Of a stretch of 64,000 nucleotides of DNA, positions 60,952-64,000 are shown one piece after another. The first letter of the stretch is position 1, and every line of letters begins with the position of its first letter. Both the position numbers and the translations under genes were made by a program. This DNA is from Pseudomonas sp. CFBP13508 (GTDB taxonomy: Bacteria > Pseudomonadota > Gammaproteobacteria > Pseudomonadales > Pseudomonadaceae): positions 258,644 through 322,643 of the forward strand of contig NZ_QFZZ01000004.1 in NCBI RefSeq assembly GCF_005233515.1, given 5' to 3'. Under the pieces are notes generated by a model, which saw only the letters and a list, made by a program, of their open reading frames with translations, made no database searches and was not told where the DNA came from.

Positions 60952-61953
60952 CTAGATCGATGTGTTGCGCGCCGCCCAATACTGCTCGGCGGTTGCGAAG
61001 GCCTGTTCACGATTCTGACCGAGACCGCGCAGGGCGAGGGCCATGGTCGCAATCAAGGCCATTTGCGGATAACTGTCGACCACATCGCCACGCCACACGG
61101 CTTTCAAGTGCTCGATGTCCAGCGAGGCGGGTTTGACGTGGCGCTGCGCTGACAGCTGCGGCCATTCTTCATCCCAGCTCTGACCGCTGCTGGTGCCATA
61201 AAGGTGGCTGGTGGCGTCGGGGTTGATCTCGATTTCACCGCCATCGCCCTTGACCACAATTGCCGTGTCGCCGAGCAAGCCGCTGGCATCGCGATGCACC
61301 GCCTGATAGCCCGGATGGAAAATGCTCTGCAGGCCACAACGTGCGCCGAGCGGATTGAGAATCCGCGCCAGCGAGTGGATCGGCGACCGCAGGCCCAGGG
61401 TGTTGCGCAGGTCGATCATCTTTTGCAACTGCGGCGCCCAGTCCACCAGCGGCATAAAGGCCAGGCCGCCGTTGTCCAGTGCCGTGCCGACCTGCTGCCA
61501 ATCACGGCACAGGGGAATGTTCAGTTCGCCCAGCAGTTGTTCGCTATACAGGCGCCCGGCCGTATGCGCGCCGCCGCCGTGCATGAAGATGCGCACGCCA
61601 TTCTGCGCCAGGCACTTGGCCGCGAGCAGATACCATGGCAGGTGGCGTTTTTTGCCGGCGTAGGTCGGCCAGTCCAGGTCGACATTCAATGCAGGCGCTT
61701 GCAAGCGTGCGCGCAGGGCTTCGGTGAAACCGGCCATTTCCTCGGCGCTCTCTTCCTTGTGCCGCAGCAACATCAGGAAAGCACCCAGTTGCGTATCTTC
61801 GACCTGGTCATCAAGGACCATGCCCATGGCCTCGCGGGCTTCTTCGCGCGTCAGGTCGCGGGCGCCGCGCTTGCCCTTGCCGAGAATGCGCACGAATTGC
61901 GCGAACGGATGCTCGGCAGGCGTTTCGATGGTCAAAGCTGGAAAGTCGTTCAT
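60952..61953 (-). CDS. ybiB: YbiB/TrpD2-family protein (anthranilate phosphoribosyltransferase-like)
   Basis: A 333-residue relative of TrpD. Parts of the TrpD fold are clear (HGGGAHTAGRLYSEQLLGEL, NPLGARCGLQSIFHPGYQAV, GDTAIVVKGDGGEIEINPDA) but the full catalytic phosphoribosyl-binding set of TrpD is not. E. coli YbiB binds nucleic acid rather than making tryptophan. Its ATG overlaps the tusE stop (ATGA), tying it to the tRNA-thiolation genes; an upstream TTG is also in frame. Confidence 0.88.
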   Translation of the reverse strand: MNDFPALTIETPAEHPFAQFVRILGKGKRGARDLTREEAREAMGMVLDDQVEDTQLGAFLMLLRHKEESAEEMAGFTEALRARLQAPALNVDLDWPTYAGKKRHLPWYLLAAKCLAQNGVRIFMHGGGAHTAGRLYSEQLLGELNIPLCRDWQQVGTALDNGGLAFMPLVDWAPQLQKMIDLRNTLGLRSPIHSLARILNPLGARCGLQSIFHPGYQAVHRDASGLLGDTAIVVKGDGGEIEINPDATSHLYGTSSGQSWDEEWPQLSAQRHVKPASLDIEHLKAVWRGDVVDSYPQMALIATMALALRGLGQNREQAFATAEQYWAARNTSI

Positions 61954-62285
61954 AGGCAATTCGTCGGTTTGGGCAGGCCCGCCAGTTTCGCGGCGAGTTT
62001 GGCAGGGGTGCCTTTGAACAGTCGGTTCAGGTGCAGGCTGTTGCCTTTGTCCGCGCCGAGTTTCAACGCGGTGTACTTGATCAGCGGCCGCGTGGCCGGC
62101 GATAGCTGGAATTCGGCGTAGAAGCTACGCAGAAGCTCGAGGACTTCCCAGTGTTCAGGCGTCAACTCGACGTCTTCGGCGGCGGCGAGGGCGCTGGCGA
62201 CTTCAGCCGACCAGTCGTTGAGGTCAACGAGAAAGCCGTCCTTGTCCAGTTCGATGGCGCGGGCGCCGACGGTCATTGAATTCAT
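61950..62285 (-). CDS. tusE: Sulfur-relay protein TusE (DsrC family)
   Basis: Takes a persulfide from TusBCD and passes it to MnmA for tRNA U34 thiolation. It is 111 residues. The acceptor Cys is the penultimate residue (PKPTNCL), as in all TusE/DsrC. DGFLVDLNDWSAEVA and EDVELTPEHWEVLELLRSFY are typical. It overlaps tusB and ybiB by four bases each. Only the single C-terminal Cys is present, which fits TusE rather than dissimilatory DsrC, which has two. Confidence 0.95.
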   Translation of the reverse strand: MNSMTVGARAIELDKDGFLVDLNDWSAEVASALAAAEDVELTPEHWEVLELLRSFYAEFQLSPATRPLIKYTALKLGADKGNSLHLNRLFKGTPAKLAAKLAGLPKPTNCL

Positions 62286-62575
62286 AGCCAGCTGTTGACC
62301 TTGGCGTGATGGATCGACAGTTCGACGAAGGCCGGATAGTCGATGGCCTCGGCCCAGTCTGGAATCTCGATCGCACGCGCCTGTGCGTCCTCAACCAATA
62401 CAAAAAGTTTGATTGGTCGCTCTTGCAGAGCAGAGAACGGCGCAGTGTCCGGTTGCAGCGCATACACCGCATCGCCGGACAACAACACGGCATCGGCGCT
62501 GCCGAGCAGGCGCAGGCAACTGCTCAGGCGATCGTCGCCGAACGGGGAATGAGACAACACATGCAAAGTCGACAT
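62282..62575 (-). CDS. tusB: Sulfur-relay protein TusB (DsrH family)
   Basis: A 97-residue subunit of the TusBCD hexamer, structural rather than the main sulfur carrier. MSTLHVLSHSPFGDDRLSSC and LLSGDAVYALQP are typical. It overlaps tusC by one base and tusE by four. Confidence 0.93.
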   Translation of the reverse strand: MSTLHVLSHSPFGDDRLSSCLRLLGSADAVLLSGDAVYALQPDTAPFSALQERPIKLFVLVEDAQARAIEIPDWAEAIDYPAFVELSIHHAKVNSWL

Positions 62576-62931
62576 CAGAGGGTAATCACCTGATCGTAGC
62601 GGTCAATAAGGGCGGTGATTTGATCAGCGGCCAGTGGCTGCGCTTCGTCCAGCGACAGGTTGCCAAGACCGCGAGCATTGGCGCTTTCGACGCAATAGAA
62701 CAGCTCTTCGATACCAAACATCGGTAGCGCCTGCAGATTGGCGCTGAGGTCTTTCTGCTGCACGGCCTTGGCGTTCTGCCCGGCGGCCAGTTGCAGCACG
62801 CCGTCATCGAGAAACAGCAAACCGATCGGCAGATCGAAGGCGCCGCCGGCGAGCACGATATCCAGCGCTTCCCGTGCGCCGGGGCCGGACCAAGGCGATT
62901 GGCGGCTGATGATCAATAGCGATTTGGCCAT
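62575..62931 (-). CDS. tusC: Sulfur-relay protein TusC (DsrF family)
   Basis: A 118-residue subunit of TusBCD (MAKSLLIISRQSPWSGPGAR). The ATG at 62931 is taken because GGAGG lies nine bases upstream; a TTG at 62937 is in frame but too near the ribosome site. LAGGAFDLPIGLLFLDDGVL is typical. It begins 2 bases after the tusD stop. Confidence 0.94.
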   Translation of the reverse strand: MAKSLLIISRQSPWSGPGAREALDIVLAGGAFDLPIGLLFLDDGVLQLAAGQNAKAVQQKDLSANLQALPMFGIEELFYCVESANARGLGNLSLDEAQPLAADQITALIDRYDQVITL

Positions 62932-62933
62932 GT

Positions 62934-63326
62934 TCAAGCGCCTCCGAAACAGATGAGCCGATCAGCGTCCTGCACGGCGTCGTGCAATTGACCCAGACCG
63001 GACAATTCCCACGGCGCGCTGAGCGAAATCGCTTCACGCTGGTAACGCTTGGCTTCTTCTTCGTTCAACACACCACGGCGCAGAGCGGCGGCGATGCAGA
63101 CCACGCCATCAAGTTGCTTTTCGTTGATAAAGGCGCGCCATTGCTTGGGCAAATCCAGTTCATCCTGCGGCGTCACCACCGCATCGGAGGCGTTGAACAC
63201 GCCGTCCTGATAGAGGAACAGCCGAACAATCTCATGGCCGCCAGCCAGCGCGGCCTGGGCAAACAGCAAGGCACGGCGCGAGGAGGGCGCATGGGCGGCG
63301 GAAAACAGCGCAATGGCGAACTTCAT
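62934..63326 (-). CDS. tusD: Sulfur-relay protein TusD (DsrE family)
   Basis: The sulfur-carrying subunit of TusBCD, 130 residues, accepting persulfide from TusA. The catalytic Cys is in LDGVVCIAAALRRGVL. The start MKFAIALFSAAHAPSSRRAL at 63326 is the family N-terminus; an upstream extension to 63356 is not. It is the first gene of tusD-tusC-tusB-tusE-ybiB. Confidence 0.95.
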   Translation of the reverse strand: MKFAIALFSAAHAPSSRRALLFAQAALAGGHEIVRLFLYQDGVFNASDAVVTPQDELDLPKQWRAFINEKQLDGVVCIAAALRRGVLNEEEAKRYQREAISLSAPWELSGLGQLHDAVQDADRLICFGGA

Positions 63327-63408
63327 GATGGACTCGATCAACGAAACTGCGGCCATGATAAAGCTTTATTGCTACAGCCGCGAAACCCGAGTTTTACGCA
63401 GATACCTT

Positions 63409-63493
63409 TGTAGGAGCTGCCGAAGGCTGCGATCTTTTGATTTTGCTCTTCAAGATCAGGATCAAAAGATCGCAGCCTTCGGCAGCTCCTACA
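63409..63493. repeat. Perfect 32-bp inverted repeat
   Basis: TGTAGGAGCTGCCGAAGGCT begins the left arm at 63409-63440; its exact reverse complement is 63462-63493, with a 21-base loop. It lies just downstream of the unknown 109-residue gene and upstream of tusD. A single arm also occurs at 49641-49665, so it is an interspersed repeat. Confidence 0.92.
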
Positions 63494-63497
63494 TCGA

Positions 63498-63827
63498 TTA
63501 CGGCGTAATGCCGTAAAGATCGCAATATTCGATCCAGTCCATCCCCGCCATTTCTGCCACTTCCCGGTGCACTTCCAGGCGTTGCGCCTGATAGTCCTCC
63601 GGCGAATCAGCGGTCAGCTGCAATGTCAGCTCCCAGGCAAACAACCCTTGGCTTTCCGCCTCAGCCTCGAATGCTTCGTGCAAGCGTTCTTCGCGGTACT
63701 GCGCCTGGGTTTCGCCCTTGGCCTGAGCCAGCAGCGGGTTGAGATGGTCGAGGGTTTCACGTAGTTCGGGTCGCGCATCGAGAAACAGTTTCAAAGCCTG
63801 TTCATGTCGCTGGTCGCTAGGCGCCAT
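63498..63827 (-). CDS. Small conserved Pseudomonas protein of unknown function (DUF6388-like)
   Basis: A 109-residue acidic, mostly helical, soluble protein with no signal peptide, metal motif or membrane segment. It begins MAPSDQRHEQALKLFLDARP and ends WIEYCDLYGITP. I associate this with the DUF6388 family, but no function is known to me. Its stop lies 5 bases from the inverted repeat, which probably serves as its mRNA end. It is not obviously linked to tusD, which starts 171 bases further on. Confidence 0.75.
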   Translation of the reverse strand: MAPSDQRHEQALKLFLDARPELRETLDHLNPLLAQAKGETQAQYREERLHEAFEAEAESQGLFAWELTLQLTADSPEDYQAQRLEVHREVAEMAGMDWIEYCDLYGITP

Positions 63828-63960
63828 GTAATTTCCTTGTGTGACTGATGACCATAGGGTGCCGCACCTGCTTGCGCATGTCGCGCATGAAAACAGTAAA
63901 GCAGAACGATTTGCCGCGTCGCAGTGCTACAGTCCGCTTTTTTCTCGATGAGCAAATGCA

Positions 63961-64000
63961 ATGCGAATGCTGATGGTAGTGCTGGCGGCGGCCCTGTTGG
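63961..64000 (+). CDS. Start of an exported protein (cut by window end)
   Basis: An ATG at 63961 opens a frame reading MRMLMVVLAAALL, which looks like the beginning of a signal peptide. The window ends after 13 codons, so no product can be named. TGAGCAA lies upstream as a weak ribosome site. Confidence 0.45.
   Translation, partial: MRMLMVVLAAALL

Overview
The window is a piece of chromosome from a Pseudomonas, most likely of the P. fluorescens group. The evidence is the Pseudomonas-type protein sequences, the fused nuoCD gene, the side-by-side monomeric and dimeric isocitrate dehydrogenases, and many copies of the REP/REPIN repeat GTGGGAGCGAGCCTGCTCGC. From about 17.9 kb to the end, the gene order follows what I recall of the P. 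aeruginosa PA2604-PA2649 block (nuo, aceA, roxA, purB, mnmA, idh/icd, cspD, clpSA, infA, bpt, aat, ftsK, lolA, rarA, serS, cysG, tus). It is mostly core genome. I see no prophage, transposase, CRISPR array, rRNA or tRNA gene.

Layout. (1) 1-4.3 kb: a three-part EmrAB/TolC-like drug efflux operon, its outer-membrane gene cut by the window edge, with a REPIN inside the operon. (2) 4.4-9.0 kb: lpxH-ppiB on the minus strand, then glnS-cysS on the plus strand. (3) 9.0-17.6 kb: a composite inverted repeat; an AcoR-type sigma-54 activator gene; an intergenic region with regularly spaced TGTTCA boxes and a strong -24/-12 promoter; and a six-gene ABC importer resembling the rhizobial glycerol system GlpSTPQUV. 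(4) 17.9-32.8 kb: the 13-gene complex I operon nuoA to nuoN on the minus strand. (5) 33.5-46.2 kb: aceA, an orphan secretin-N-domain protein, a GNAT enzyme, roxA, purB, hflD, mnmA, a Nudix enzyme, idh, divergent icd, and cspD. (6) 46.4-51.5 kb: the N-degron set clpS-clpA facing infA-bpt-aat. (7) 52-59.7 kb: ftsK, lolA, rarA, crcB, serS and cysG on the plus strand. (8) 59.9-63.8 kb: a glutathionyl-hydroquinone reductase, ybiB, tusE, tusB, tusC, tusD and a small unknown protein on the minus strand. The start of one more gene lies at the right edge.

Several genes work together. AceA, Idh and Icd compete for isocitrate. ClpS/ClpA with Bpt and Aat form the bacterial N-degron pathway. TusBCDE relays sulfur to MnmA for 2-thiolation of tRNA wobble uridine. 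GlnS, CysS and SerS charge tRNAs.

The most interesting signals are in the ABC importer region. Its two ATPases carry complementary defects: one lacks the switch histidine and the other lacks the LSGGQ signature, which predicts one working and one degenerate nucleotide site. Upstream lie paired TGTTCA boxes and a sigma-54 promoter. Other points are an orphan plus-strand terminator upstream of aceA that may end a small RNA, a 12-bp hairpin between nuoF and nuoG, a perfect 32-bp inverted repeat near the right edge, and translational coupling of ybiB to the tus genes.
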